A DNA stretch of 64,000 nucleotides from Poronia punctata (taxonomy: Eukaryota; Ascomycota; Sordariomycetes; Xylariales; Xylariaceae). Positions within the stretch are counted from its first letter, which is position 1. Each line of letters starts with the position of its first letter. Shown in pieces: positions 1-11,398 of this stretch. The DNA lies in assembly GCA_022579005.1 (NCBI GenBank), contig MU401485.1, positions 1 to 64,000 of the forward strand, given 5' to 3'. The position numbers and the translations under genes were made by a program. The notes under the pieces were generated by a model. It worked only from the letters and a program-made list of their open reading frames with translations. It was not told the DNA's origin and ran no database searches.

Positions 1-1200
1 TTTAAGCTAAAGTTTTTTATTTTTTAAGTTAATATATTACTATAGCTATAAAGCTAAAGCTTTTATTTTAAATTTTTTATTTTAGTAATAAAATTCTTTT
101 AAGCAAAATAGTTTAATTTTATTAGCTAATGCTATTATTGCTAAGTTACTATACTATTAAGCTTTAATAATAATAATAAATAATATAGAACTTTTAATTA
201 TTAAAACTAACAAAATAGTTAAATTATATATATTTATTAATGTTTATATAAAAAAGTAAAACTTTTTTTTTTTGCAAAATTTACATATACTAAATAAGTA
301 AAAAAAAACCTTTTATAAAAAAACCTTTTTTTTTATAGTAATCCTTACTATAACTATATAACTTTTACTATATAAGCATTATATTAATTCTTATTATCTT
401 ATAACTTATTAAATCTAATAGTAAGGTACCTAGTTAGCACTATATTAGCTGCGCCTACCTAGTTAACACTGTACTATAGCAGATCTAGCACTAACCCTAT
501 AGCAAATGCAGCATTTCTTCTAGTAAAAGTAGTTATAATACTAATAAATTAAAAAAGCTATAAAATTTATTACTAAAGCTTTTAAATTTATTAAGCAAAG
601 TAACTAATAAGGTAGCAAAAGGTAATTTATACGTTTTTATTGTTTTTAAAGCTTTAGCAGGCTTTTTTGTTTGTTTTTTTTAGCTAGCAAGCTAGTAGCG
701 CAAAGCTTTAGCTTTAGCTTTAGCTTTAGCTTTAGCTTTAATTATAGCTATATTTAAAGTTGTTTTATAAAGTAATATTATAATTTTTTTATTAGCAAAA
801 TTATTAAATTAAATAACTATTAATTTAAATTTTATATAGTTAAGTTAACGCTTTTTAAGCTAACTTAGCTAGCTTTTATATTATAAAATTAATTATTAAA
901 GTTTAATTAGTAATAAAAGTACTAATAAAAGCAGCAATAAAAGTATAGCAAATGTTATTAGCAATACTTTTAATATTTTTATATATAAAATTAGCTTTTT
1001 ATATAATTTTAATAGTAATTAAGCTGCTTTAGCAGCATTTAAAGTAGCTAAAGCCGCTTTTATACGTTTTTTAGCTATAACTTTTAAATTTTATAAAAAA
1101 ATACTATTTTAAGCAGTTGTATAGCTTTAAAAAACGCAAAATTTAGTTAGAAATAGTAACAAATGTAAAAAAATAGGAAAAGTAAGGTAGTTGGAAAAAA
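1..1200. repeat. AT-rich, gene-free block, probably repeat-derived
   Basis: The first 1.2 kb is extremely AT-rich with abundant TA, TTA and TAA and almost no C or G runs. It contains no plausible ORF and ends abruptly near base 1200, where ordinary composition begins. In filamentous ascomycetes such blocks are usually repeats mutated by repeat-induced point mutation (RIP), or lie near telomeres or centromeres. A hexamer array of GCTTTA, about six copies, lies at roughly 705-740. It is not the telomere repeat TTAGGG. The class of the ancestral element cannot be recognised. RIP is an inference; a CpA/TpA index against the rest of the window would test it. Confidence 0.7.
705..740. repeat. GCTTTA hexanucleotide array
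   Basis: About six uninterrupted copies of GCTTTA lie inside the AT-rich block. It is a simple tandem repeat with no coding potential and no match to the canonical telomere unit. Confidence 0.8.
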
Positions 1201-1259
1201 CGGTACACTGCAAATTAGCGTAGTGTAGCTCTACTAACACCGCGCTTTAAAGCGACTGT

Positions 1260-1548
1260 AAGTAGTATATATACAATATCTTTGATGATCATGTAAAGTT
1301 TTGAGGTGAAGGTTTCGCTTTAGAGCGTACCATCCGCCGTAGACATCAGAAAATCTGGCGAGGACCGGGCCAGGATATTTCCGAAGAGGATGGAAACCAC
1401 TCGGTAAGTCGATTTTAGAAGGAACTGAAGTTGACGACATGTTTAGTGAACTTTTCTTGCTGGGACTATCTAATTCCTCACTCGCGTATGGGATGAATAG
1501 CAAGAGTACATATCTTGCGACGATGTATACGGCGTTGAGGTAGTCCAT
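1260..1548 (-). pseudogene. Truncated, frameshifted cytochrome P450 5' fragment
   Basis: Read on the minus strand, an ATG at 1548 opens a short hydrophobic N-terminus (MDYLNAVYIVARYVLLLF), as in a P450 membrane anchor. A plausible 57-nt intron follows (1481-1425, donor GTGAGG, branch CACTAAAC, acceptor CAG). The second exon contains the conserved fungal P450 segment HPLRKYPGPVLARFSDVYG, the proline-rich hinge, and then LHLKTLHDHQRY, the start of the next conserved region. Between TYRVV and HPLRKY the frame changes by one base near 1392-1398, consistent with a single-base deletion. After about residue 80 the homology stops and the AT-rich block begins. The I-helix, ExxR and haem-cysteine regions are absent, so this is a non-functional relic. 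The family call is from remembered P450 N-termini; the subfamily is unknown. Confidence 0.7.
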
Positions 1549-1668
1549 GGTGTTCAAACCAGTCTCACGACAGGCGCAGAACAACGATTGACTGCTTGTG
1601 GTATCTTCGACAACTTCGGCGTAATTAGTCTCCTGGATGAGGAGTGAATGTGATGTCTGCTTCCTCAA

Positions 1669-2275
1669 CTATCATGAATAAAGACACTCCTACACACTTA
1701 TTCAACGTGATAGGTATTGACACTGCTTGAGATGACCATACAATAAGAAATACTACCGCCTCGATGTACGTACAACACCACGGTAATCACTGTTGGATGT
1801 TTTACTGCACTCACTCCCACCTTGCAGCCAACAGCAAATTAACATCCCAACTTCGAGACCGAATTATCACCATAGCTGCCCATTGCTAAGTATACTGTAT
1901 GTCCGACCAACCAGAGACCAGATTCACAACACTAGCATGCTTTGGATTCGATCATTAGAAAACGCTGTGGTGGGATATAGGTAGTAACCAGACCAAGGAG
2001 TTGACCTAACTACCTGCTATGGGGTACGCAGATTCGTCGGGAAAGGGATACTGGCAGGCCGTCGAGAAAGCTGGATTGGCAATATAAATAGCTACCAGGA
2101 GTATCAGGATCCCAAATGACGGGGAACGGATCTGATGCTTCCTGCCTGATGTCATGACATATGTTCCCAGCTTTTACATGGAACTGTGACATTGCTTAAA
2201 AAATGATGATAGAAAGGTAAGAAACAGAAAGAGATCTATTCATATCTAATTCCTTCCCATCCAGCCATGTTGTTT
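1669..2275. other. Intergenic, one weak 60-codon ORF
   Basis: This stretch lies between the P450 relic and the 3' end of the methyltransferase. A minus-strand ATG ORF of 60 codons (2192-2010) starts MSQFHVKAGN. It resembles nothing I know and could be 3' flanking sequence of the methyltransferase gene. Nothing else was recognised. Confidence 0.4.
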
Positions 2276-3335
2276 TCACTGCTCAGCTTTCCGGCAAGTA
2301 ACAAGCAAAGCCTTCCAAACCGTATCCCACCCTTGTCCAGCATACTTCTCCCTCAGATATCTCACCATATACTCATCAAGCACATCCTTCCCCATCCCCA
2401 TCTCCTCTCCCTTGTTTCCCACCACCCAATCCCTCATCATCTCAAAAGTACTCACAAAGTCCTCCGCACTCTCCACCCTCACGAGATGTTCAACCGTATC
2501 AACTTTAACATCTACAAACCCGGCACGTATCAACTCCCCAGCGACAAGATCCGGATCAACAAGTTCCTTTTTCCCGTTCAATGCCATCGGTGGAATGGTC
2601 ACGTCCTCAAAGGGTAGACTTGCGAGCATGTCCGGGATCCAGCCTTGGTTATCCTTGTGCCAGGTCGTGAAGGCGAATATGCCGGAGGGTTTTAGAATGC
2701 GGTGGATATCTGTTTATTGGGTTTGTTTAACTATGAAGCTGTTGGGGGTTGGGGGGAGGGTTGTCTTTTTTGGGGGGGAAAAGAGTAAATAGGTATGTAG
2801 GTAACGAAGATTGTATGTACATACCTCGCAATACAACATTGGGTTCAGGAAAGATATGCATCCCGAAATTCACCGTGACATGGGAGAAGGACTCATCCTG
2901 AAACTTCGAGTCCTAAAACCCAACACATCAGTATCAAAAACCAACCTCTACCCTTTCCACACCCTTATCTTAGGTATAACTTACCATGGCATCAACAAAC
3001 CCCGTCTCAACACCAACCCAACCCAAAATCTCCTTCCGCTTCTTCACAACCCCAATCAACGATTCACTGATATCCGCGCAAAAGATCTTACTCTCCAACA
3101 ATTTTTCCACCGGGATATTTTCTTGTATTTCCGCAGCTATGGGTCCCGTTCCGCACGCATGGTCGAGGAGAGTAAATGGTTGATTGTTGTCGTTGTTGAT
3201 GATACCAGCTTGCGAGAGGAGGAGAGAGGCCGGTTTTCGCATTATTCGTTCAGAACCTTGGATTAGTTTGTTTACTTGATCCGGGGGCAGGGATTGAGTT
3301 AATAGGGCTTTGAGCTCTTCTTGGAGTTTCGCCAT
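2276..3335 (-). CDS. Class I SAM-dependent methyltransferase, 3 exons
   Basis: Exons are 3335-2985, 2912-2825 and 2709-2276, joining to 290 residues. Donors are GTAAGT and GTATGT; acceptors are TTTTAG and AACAG. Motif I is at residues 56-70 (LLDHACGTGPIAAEI), the SAM-binding glycine loop. Acidic D88 follows strand 2 (FCADIS) and would bind the SAM ribose. Exon 2 supplies FSHVTVNFGMHIFPEP, and exon 3 opens with DIHRILKPSGIFAFTTWH, the typical post-motif III part of type 11/25 methyltransferases. The ATG at 3335 is chosen because the downstream frame is intact and upstream sequence is not methyltransferase-like. Known family members methylate small molecules such as fungal metabolites; the substrate here is unknown. 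It is soluble, with no signal peptide. Its neighbour is a P450 relic, so it may survive from a broken metabolite cluster (inference). Confidence 0.85.
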
Positions 3336-4700
3336 GATGAGGTTGGGGGTACAATAAAAGGGGTAGGTTGAAATGGAGTTGTTTTTTAGTTTTACTTCGG
3401 CAAGGTAGTGGCAATGATAAGTAAATTTCTTCCGAGGTTGAAGATGGGCTGCATTTCTCATTTATGTTGAAATATGTCCTCTCGTTAGTAAAAGGGGGGG
3501 ATGATAGGGTACGGTATGTTGCCGGAATGTCTCCGGTTCTTGTGGCCGAAGGAAAAGTCACCGCTAACGTTGGAATTAGCCGACTCGGAAATCTTATCTT
3601 ACCGTAAGTCTTTACTTGTTAGGAATACAAACAAACAATTTGTGTCCTGTTTCTGAAACTTAAAAGCTAGGTGGTCATCATGTGCGGAAATTTCATCCGA
3701 TGTTTTCGTCTCGTGGGCTCCGAAGGTGGGGAACTTGGCACGGAGGCTAACTGTGATCCAACGGCCGGCAGACATCAAAGGGAACAGCGGAAGGTTTTTT
3801 TTAAGCTCGGAAAGTGGAAATATATCTCGGCACTTATCAACTTGCAACTTTAAATCTGCTAGACGTTGACTTGGAAGCGTTATGTACGTCAAGTACGAGT
3901 AGTTGTAAAACCGGCAATTTTCCTCTTACAAGTGTACACCGGCTAAGTCTTTGCGGCTAATGAAAGGGAACATAACATCTACATACTCACTAATCGTCAT
4001 CATCGTCGATTTCCAAGAAGCCATCGGTCTCCGCCGGCAGATTGCACCTCAATCCAAATGAAAATCGCCTGTTTCTTCCCCTCTGTACCAGCCAATGTTT
4101 CCTCACCGAACAGATCGACACCTCTCTTTCCCTCACACAAAAAACCAGTACTGTTCTTGTTAAAGAAGAATTTGAAGTATTCGAACAAAGATCGATATAA
4201 GCCTAGCCACCTGCCACAGAGTCAGCCACGTATCCACCCCAGTATGATGTGGTCGTGTTCTCGTCTCATCTGAAGTCAGTAGCAAACCCGATAGATCGAC
4301 AACAATAAACACGGAACTCAGTGATATTGGATTTTAGTTGCAAATCAATTGTTCGCTATTCTTTAAGATTTCAACCATTTCCTTTAGTCCAACTCACTTA
4401 TATCCAACTTAATTTGTTCGCCTTAAGTCGCTTCCACAACACCTTTCTTGTCCTCCTTCACACTTCTTATAGGACATACTCTCCTCACAGATTTCCCACG
4501 CCGGACCAAGGTCATCATCCACCACTCCTACACCAACCGCCCAGGCCGAACGAAAATAGCATGCGCGTTGAACCATGCCAAGTGCACCAGCTCCAGCACC
4601 GGCGCAAACCCCGTGTCTGAGAAGAGACGACCCGGATAATGGTATGTCACCAAGATGATACCCGCGCTCAAGATTTGCACCCAAGCAATATCGAAATGGA
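3336..4700. other. Intergenic, no supported gene
   Basis: Only short ORFs under 105 codons occur in both strands. A minus-strand ORF at 4188-4000 (starting MFEYFKFFFNK) and another at 4717-4409 look protein-like in patches. Neither has a recognisable domain or a convincing splice partner. Confidence 0.4.
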
Positions 4701-4767
4701 GTCACGTCCACAGTCATCTAAGTCTCCGGCAACTAGGGTCTTAATACCTTTGTTGTGAGGCAGTGCT

Positions 4768-4914
4768 ATGGCAACAGTTATTCTGGAAGCATTGCCTGAA
4801 TCCTATCCATGGGTGGTCACAATCCACTTCCTCTTCGCCGCCCGCCGTGGCATCGCGTCACGGACGCCACGGGCAGTGGTTTCGTTGCACACAGCCGTGT
4901 TGCTCAACTTTTAG
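4768..4914 (+). CDS. Possible 48-codon ORF or relic first exon (very uncertain)
   Basis: An ATG at 4768 opens MATVILEALPESYPWVV and runs 48 codons to a stop at 4914. The beginning is faintly reminiscent of the N-terminus of microsomal glutathione transferase (MAPEG) proteins. The remainder does not continue that similarity in any frame I checked. It may be a decayed exon or chance. Confidence 0.15.
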   Translation: MATVILEALPESYPWVVTIHFLFAARRGIASRTPRAVVSLHTAVLLNF

Positions 4915-6844
4915 GGACTGTTATCTGGCGTTGCGATTTCCGGACCCCCTCTTTGAAGTGTAGGAACCTTGACAAGACCGAGACCGAGCAAATGAGTCTG
5001 GTATGGGACCAAAGGGTGTTGTCTCACGAAACATCAGTGTCGAAGTATCTTTCTTCTTTTGAATGAAACGTGCGCTTCCATCGCGGCCATGGCCAAAGCT
5101 TCCGAACTGACAGTGAAAAGAGGCTTGGGAGAAGTAACCAGATCAGAGACTTCGTGACGTTCAGAGCCGCGTTTGCCATGGCAAACAGCCGAGCAACGGA
5201 CTCTGTGCGTGGTGTCGGAAGAGAGTCGACACTGCCAAGGGCATCTTGAAGAGCATCAGCTGCTAAAGGTAGACAACTACCCCCTTGTTTGGCCTCATCC
5301 AACCGATACGTGGTTGAAATCCTCAACCACAGCAGTGTCGTTTGTGTGCGTGGCTCGAGAATTCCACCCAAGCTATTGCAAATGCTGGTGGTCTACGCAT
5401 CTTATCGAACTGCATTTGTGTGCAGTACGGTGGTCGTCCGGGTTCCTCCAATTATATGGAGGGAAGATCGATCTGTGTCTTCTTGTACAGTTTCGCTGTT
5501 TAATGAGGAGGTTCGCGCACACCACGCCTCCTTTTTTCCTTGTCTATTCTATCCCTGTTGTGGAACAGATCTTCGGAGGTTCCCCCCCCCCCAGGGTTCT
5601 ACTCTCGGTTCTCTACCGAGAAGGGGACACAGTAGTGTGTGACTGTGTCGGAATCACAACAACCGGATATCTCCTGCGCAACTACTAATCTCTTCGTCAA
5701 TACCAATCGTACAGGACAGTCTAGGAGGTAATAACTTACCGGCTTCGGAAGCGCACGGGACCCCACTAAACTGCACAGTGACGTTCCTCCATGCATGTTC
5801 GCTACGAGGCCGAAACCAGGTCCTCTCCATGCCCACTTTACTTTTTGCAAAGTGTTGTATATTGAGGAGGCACTATGACTGGTCTCGATGGTGAACGCAT
5901 CGGGTGTTCCCTACCCCCCGCATCATCCAGGTCCTCCAGGACCATCCCGACCGCTACGACCTCCACGTTCTCGGCGTCCACCCGTCCCGACGGCGTAACC
6001 CCGTCGAAGGGTTCGACGAGCAAAGTTAGCCTTAAGGGGCGGATACTGGGCGTCACCGCAAACGAGGAATTCTGCCAAACGACAACTGAAGTGCACAGTT
6101 GGGCTCTGGGCGGGAAACACAAGCAGTGTTTCACCACGGGCCCTAACGCACACACACTGACAACCTGCACCAACCAAACAACCCGACCTTGGCGGATAAC
6201 CACCCTCTCAACTGACAAGACACGAAGTCTTGCCAGGAGAGTGTGCCACCGTGGTCAATCAAGCGGAATCAAAGGCGTCGGTCATGAGCCGAAGATTCAC
6301 ACCAGACTAGATCTGTCGAGTGCCGTCTAAACGGTAAGCCCAAGCAGGAGCTCTCCGAGACCGCCAACTCTTCGTTTGATTGCTGCCGTTAGGGTTGCCA
6401 TTGGGATCTTGATGTTCGAGGTCATGCTCAAGGTGAACATCAATGAAGTCGGTTGGATGGGCTGGGAAAACCCGGAGACTGTCCCCTTGATATACGCACA
6501 GCTGCAGTTCACGTTCTCCTGCAAAGTCGCCGATTCGTCTTTATCAAGGCTGACTTCACTATCCAGAGAAACTTGACCTACGCCCAGCATCTCCCTTTCA
6601 CTTGCGTTTCACCTGGCAAACGTATTCCTCCACCAAATCCGCAGTGTGCACAGGGGGTATCAGGATGACGATGTTGGCGTCGCCATTGGTATTGAACAGA
6701 ACACCCAAAGAAACCGCTTGATATTAAACGGTACGCATGGCCCACCGCCTTGATGTACCTTCCAATACGGTACGCGGTCCCGTTACCTCCCGCCATGTCG
6801 AACGGCATGTAGGGGGCGCACGGGAAGCGCAGACAATCGGGGGG

Positions 6845-7218
6845 GAGCGTTTCACAACAGTCACCTAGTCTGTCGTCCCTATCATGTCTTCTGGCCTCCG
6901 ATATGGATACGGAACTCGATCCTGGTTTTCGAACGGAAATGGCCGTCCAGCTGATAGCGGAGGCAGCAAAGGTTGAGATGCTATCCGGTAATCATCCCCC
7001 GGAATAGCCAGACCTGGTCGATAGGCATCGTGAGCATTTCACCACAGTCACCTAGTCTGTTGTCCCTATCATGTCTTCTGGCCTCCGATATGGATACGGA
7101 ACTCGATCCTGGTTTTCGAACGGAAATGGCCGTCCAGCTGATAGCGGAGGCAGCAAAGGTTGAGATGCTATCCGGTAATCAGCCCCCGGAATAGCCGGAC
7201 CTGGCCGATAGGCATCGT
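6845..7218. repeat. 187-bp tandem duplication, two copies
   Basis: Copy 1 is 6845-7031 and copy 2 is 7032-7218. The period is exactly 187 bp at several anchors; for example the ATGGATACGGAACTCG motif is at 6903 and 7090. Few mismatches were seen, so the duplication is young relative to the segment. Because 187 is not a multiple of three, it would shift any reading frame passing through it. Confidence 0.9.
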
Positions 7219-9021
7219 GAGTCGTGGCCTCGTAGCCCCCTTGTCCTCGCTCAGAATCGCCCGTTTCCAAGCACACAGGCCAGCCTCGGACCAGGCGAGA
7301 GACACCAAGCAGGTTGTCTCTATAGCCGGTCTCCGAGGCTGACTGGCTTCGGTGCCTGGGACGTAGCTCCTCCAATACCACCGAGGAAAGGTTGCTGGGA
7401 GGTGTCCGGCGTCCGCGTCCACTCGGTTGGTCTGACCCGAGTATTGCTGCCACCAAACATCGTGGCCCGGGGACCGCTGTAGGCTATCACGTCCTTCAAT
7501 AATCCTTTGTTTCGCCAGACACAAGTCTCGACTTTGTAGACGCGGACGTTGTCCTTGTCGTAACATGCTGATGATACGACAGGCCATTACCACCGTCAAG
7601 ATGTGGGCGGCCACACACAGAAACTTTGGTGGTGGGTTTGGAGGCGGCGAAAAGGGGCTGGGGTGGAATCGGGTATTTAGGGGTTGATCATCCCTGCCAG
7701 CGAGGCGTTGCGTCTCTTTGATCCCTCCAAGTTGTTGCGGGGGTTTCTGGAAGCCAGAGCACAGGCCGCCACCCCGTCACTGAGAATATCGGCTCCATTG
7801 CACATTTTAAGCACAATGCCACAGAGTGCTCGGACGGTAATGCCCGGGCACCTCTCATCTCCATCTATGTCGCATTTCATCCTTCTCGGCTAGGATTTGG
7901 ACGTGTTTGACCAGCTGTGATGCTGACTTTAGCGGAATAGGAGTGCCAACTTCCGGGAGAATCTTCTCTCCACGGTTATATTCGCAGATGGGTGGTATCG
8001 TGAGAATCTTTCGGCTTCGGTCGTATGGGCAACAAATGGGGATATACATTTGCCCACCCGCGGCACCCCCCTACGCCCCCTACGCAATTCCACTGGCTGC
8101 TGGCTGCCGTGTGAGCATCGAGGAGAAGAGCAAGCGTTATCGGTGACGCGACCCCCTGTGGCCGGTTATACGATGCACATTTTGCTCTATCAATGCGGCA
8201 ATGCACTCGGTTGGGAGTGGCGAGGCAGCCGTAGGACCCAAAGCTGAAACATGGCGTCTCTGGTTGTTGGCATGAGAAGCCCCGTCGTCGTAAAGCCACC
8301 CAATACTGAGGGTGTCCATGGGCTGGCAAAGATGGTTGATCAATGCCAGCTTTCGGCTGGCAACGCCACGGTGGGTAACCCACGATATGTCGTGAGTATC
8401 TTCATCAACATGCCCAGCAGTTGATCTTGTCCCCGGACAGCCAGTCCGGTGATGGACGGCGTTGGAGGCTAGGACGGAAGACTTTCGGTCGCGTGCAGCT
8501 TTCATTGTCAAGAGACACAGGGGAAGATGACCTAGTGGAAGCCATCGTAGATGAAAGCCATCACAGAGGAAGCCAGAACATGGTCGAGTACCCACGCCTC
8601 TTGTTTTTGCCCGCCATTTTGTCGGAATTGGGTTCCGAGGATTGATGACTGGTGGGAAATGCGGTGATACTCCTGAGGCGATTAGGAGTTCGAATTCTTT
8701 GCCACCGTTCAGTCACTGCATGTCCTGCCCTCCGAGCTCCAGCTCCTCATCGGTACGGGACGAGCCTCCTGCCGCGTCTTTCCGAACGGGCTTCCCCCTT
8801 GGACGTATTTGTGACCTTGATTTTCTTGCGCCTGGGCAATGAGCAGTTCGGAGGCGCAGCGGACGGAGCACACAGACTGTCAAAGAAATGCCAGTTGGCA
8901 TTCCGAAAGGCCACGCCGGAAATGTCCTAGAATCTCTTACATCAGCTCACGGTCAAACGAAAAGGAAGCCAGGTGATCATGTATCATCTCTTACCTGCAA
9001 GTGAATGGCTTCTGCCGAAAG

Positions 9022-9262
9022 GGCGAACATCAGCTTGAGGTCTGGGACTTACCCACCTCCAAGTGATTCGTTTCCTTCCAGGATACTTGCTTTTATCCAG
9101 AGACGCAGTGGAGGGAAAGTCTTCCTCGAGTTGCTTAGTCTCGAGAGCATGTCGACAGCCCAGAAAGCAACGGCCCCTGAGTTGAAATTGACAGAGTCAT
9201 CCAACCCAGCACACGAGCATCAGCTTGAGGCCTGGGACTTGCCCACCTGCAAGCGAGTCGTT
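9022..9262 (-). repeat. Diverged direct repeat about 190 bp apart, encoding a similar peptide
   Basis: Two blocks, about 9022-9073 and 9212-9262, share CATCAGCTTGAGG, CTGGGACTT and CCCACCT. On the minus strand both read as a similar peptide: GNDSLAGG followed by VPGLKLM in one, and GNESLGGG, a stop, then VPDLKLM in the other. The second copy also carries a GGTGGGTAAGT sequence that could be a splice donor. This may reflect a duplicated exon or a degenerate repeat. Confidence 0.55.
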
Positions 9263-10044
9263 CCCGGCAAAAACAACGGCTACCACCTTGGTTCGTAAGG
9301 GTAGCAGAAGGCAAGGCGTCATCTTCACCACTGTCTCCCTCGACGGCAGGCCGACAGCAGCCGTGCCATTGTCCTGGGCGTTGCGCAGGGCCCACTGGTC
9401 GTCGACCCCCGCCTCAGCTGGGAAACGTATCTTGTTGCGGCAATTGTCGGGCAAGCTATACTCGAGTTGAAGTCGCATAGCTTGGCGTAGGATGGCTGAG
9501 CAGACAGGGTTAACAAGTCTGCGGAAGAGCATGCCATGCCGTCAACCCACCCAGGCACGACCCAGATCACGCATGTCATACCCAATGCATAATTGCACAG
9601 GCCCTGCAACACAGGATTGTGTGCTGTCTTTCCCCCGTAATTCACACACAGAGGACAACATGGCAGGGTAGGGTCCCATCAGCGAGTGAGACCGGAGACC
9701 GTTGCTCCAGGTCGGCGACTGGCCGAAAGGTCAAAAGGGGGCGTACAAATCGAGTCCCAAGCAGGGACAACGATGACAGCCAACCCTGCCGACCACGTAC
9801 GGGTTCTGTCGCAATCAGAAGGTTAGTTATCAGGCCCAAGGATGGATGATACGGTCCAATAGATGCTGAGGATAAACATATTGACATACCTGTATGGAGA
9901 GCCGCGTCCCTTGCTGCTTCTCTTGCTCGTCGGTCCAAGACAAACAGCTTTGACTGATGCCTATTTGGCTGAGACGGCTCGTTATCCTGCTCTTGATATG
10001 GACAGGCCACAATGCCCAGAAGCCTAACAACTCTTTAACTGTCT

Positions 10045-10566
10045 AGAGTTATCAACACCCCCAGTGTGCCAAACCCAGACACGGAAATGTGTCTCTGCCA
10101 TATTGTGCTCCGCCGCCAACCGCGAGCTAGGTTCGGACGTTTCATCCTTGTCCAAGACAACTTTATCTGTGTGATAGAGTTATCAAAACTCCCCGGGACA
10201 CCAAACACAACGCCAAGTTGCCGACAGAGCGACTTCCTTGGCCGGCCCACCGACAGTGACCGGCCGTCATTGCCGTATTAGTCATGCGTAACGGGGAGCT
10301 CCCGAACGACATTTTGGACCCTTCGTGATGGGGCTTTCTTGTCTATACTGCAGTAATCCTTCGAAACCACTGCTTTCTTTCCGTGTACAAATCACCGAGC
10401 CCAGCCAGACCTGACATAGGAGGCGACGTTGGCTGGCATAACAGGGTGTGGTATGCCAGCGACCACTCCTATCTCTGAAGACCATCGTTCTTCAGCGTCA
10501 ACTGGCGAATCGTGTTTGATTAGTGCAGAGCACATATTGTGTCTGCTAGAGTTATCAAAACTCCCC
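10045..10566. repeat. Three copies of an AGAGTTATCAAAACTCCCC motif
   Basis: Copies occur at 10045-10062 (with small differences), 10176-10194 and 10548-10566. Flanking sequence is not obviously similar beyond a weak TGTGTCTG-like stretch upstream. Function is unknown. Confidence 0.7.
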
Positions 10567-11373
10567 GATGGGAAAGCCGGTCAATGGGTTGTTACCCTCT
10601 TGTTGCAAGTTAACTCATGTGCTGAGCTGTAGTGGCCCTAGTGCCTTGGAACCCGGCTCCCAAGAGCTGTCATGGTTTGTTATGGGCCATCTGGTTGTAT
10701 ATATCCAAGCCCCCCCCCCCCGACAATGTGTTGACGTGAGACACTCGGATGGGGGCGTTGACTGGACCAGATGGCCGACAGAAGTCTAGAGTGACCCGAT
10801 CTGTGTTATGACTATCCGCAAAATCAATCAGCATTGGAAAAGCTCTCGGGGAAAAACATGAAAAAGACATACCAGAAAAGTGTGATGTCGTGTTGGCCAG
10901 CCCTCCCTCCCTAGTCTCGGATTCATCTTCGTTCTCCGTGTTAAACGACAGCCTCGGTAACGTATGGCCCTGGCACTGTTGTCTAGCTCTCTATGATATG
11001 TCGAGAGCACTTTCACCGAGCATCCGGCACCTCACGCAGTCCAAGCAGGATAGCAGTCTGTTGAAGTTTAGGTCAGCAGGTGGTAAAAAGGGGGTGATAT
11101 GAATCCGCTTACACAGGATTCAGAAACCAACCATAACATCACCATCTCCTTCCCCTCTTCCTCCCCTTTTTCTCTCTCGTATCCCGCCAGCAACTCTTCT
11201 ATAAGCTGCTCTGTGTCTCCCTTGTCCCTGTAATGGCTGCTCCCTAGTCGTCAATATTGCTGAGGGCTGCCTCTTTGAGGGGTTAGATATGACCCGCGAG
11301 AGCCAACCGCTCTCGCATGCTGTGATCGCATGCTCCATGGAGACTGGCTCCATTCTCTCAGCTCTTGAGCTCG

Positions 11374-11398
11374 TCACTAGACATGTTTTCGTCTAGTG
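11374..11398. repeat. Short perfect inverted repeat
   Basis: CACTAGAC and GTCTAGTG flank an 8-base loop and could form a hairpin. A related but imperfect sequence follows roughly 94 bp downstream. On the plus strand the two stretches encode similar peptides (SLDMFSSSDKD and SMDMLLPSDKY). Confidence 0.5.

Noticed and set aside
705..740. Telomere-like array
   Set aside because: The unit is GCTTTA, not TTAGGG, and the array is only about six copies, internal to an AT-rich block.
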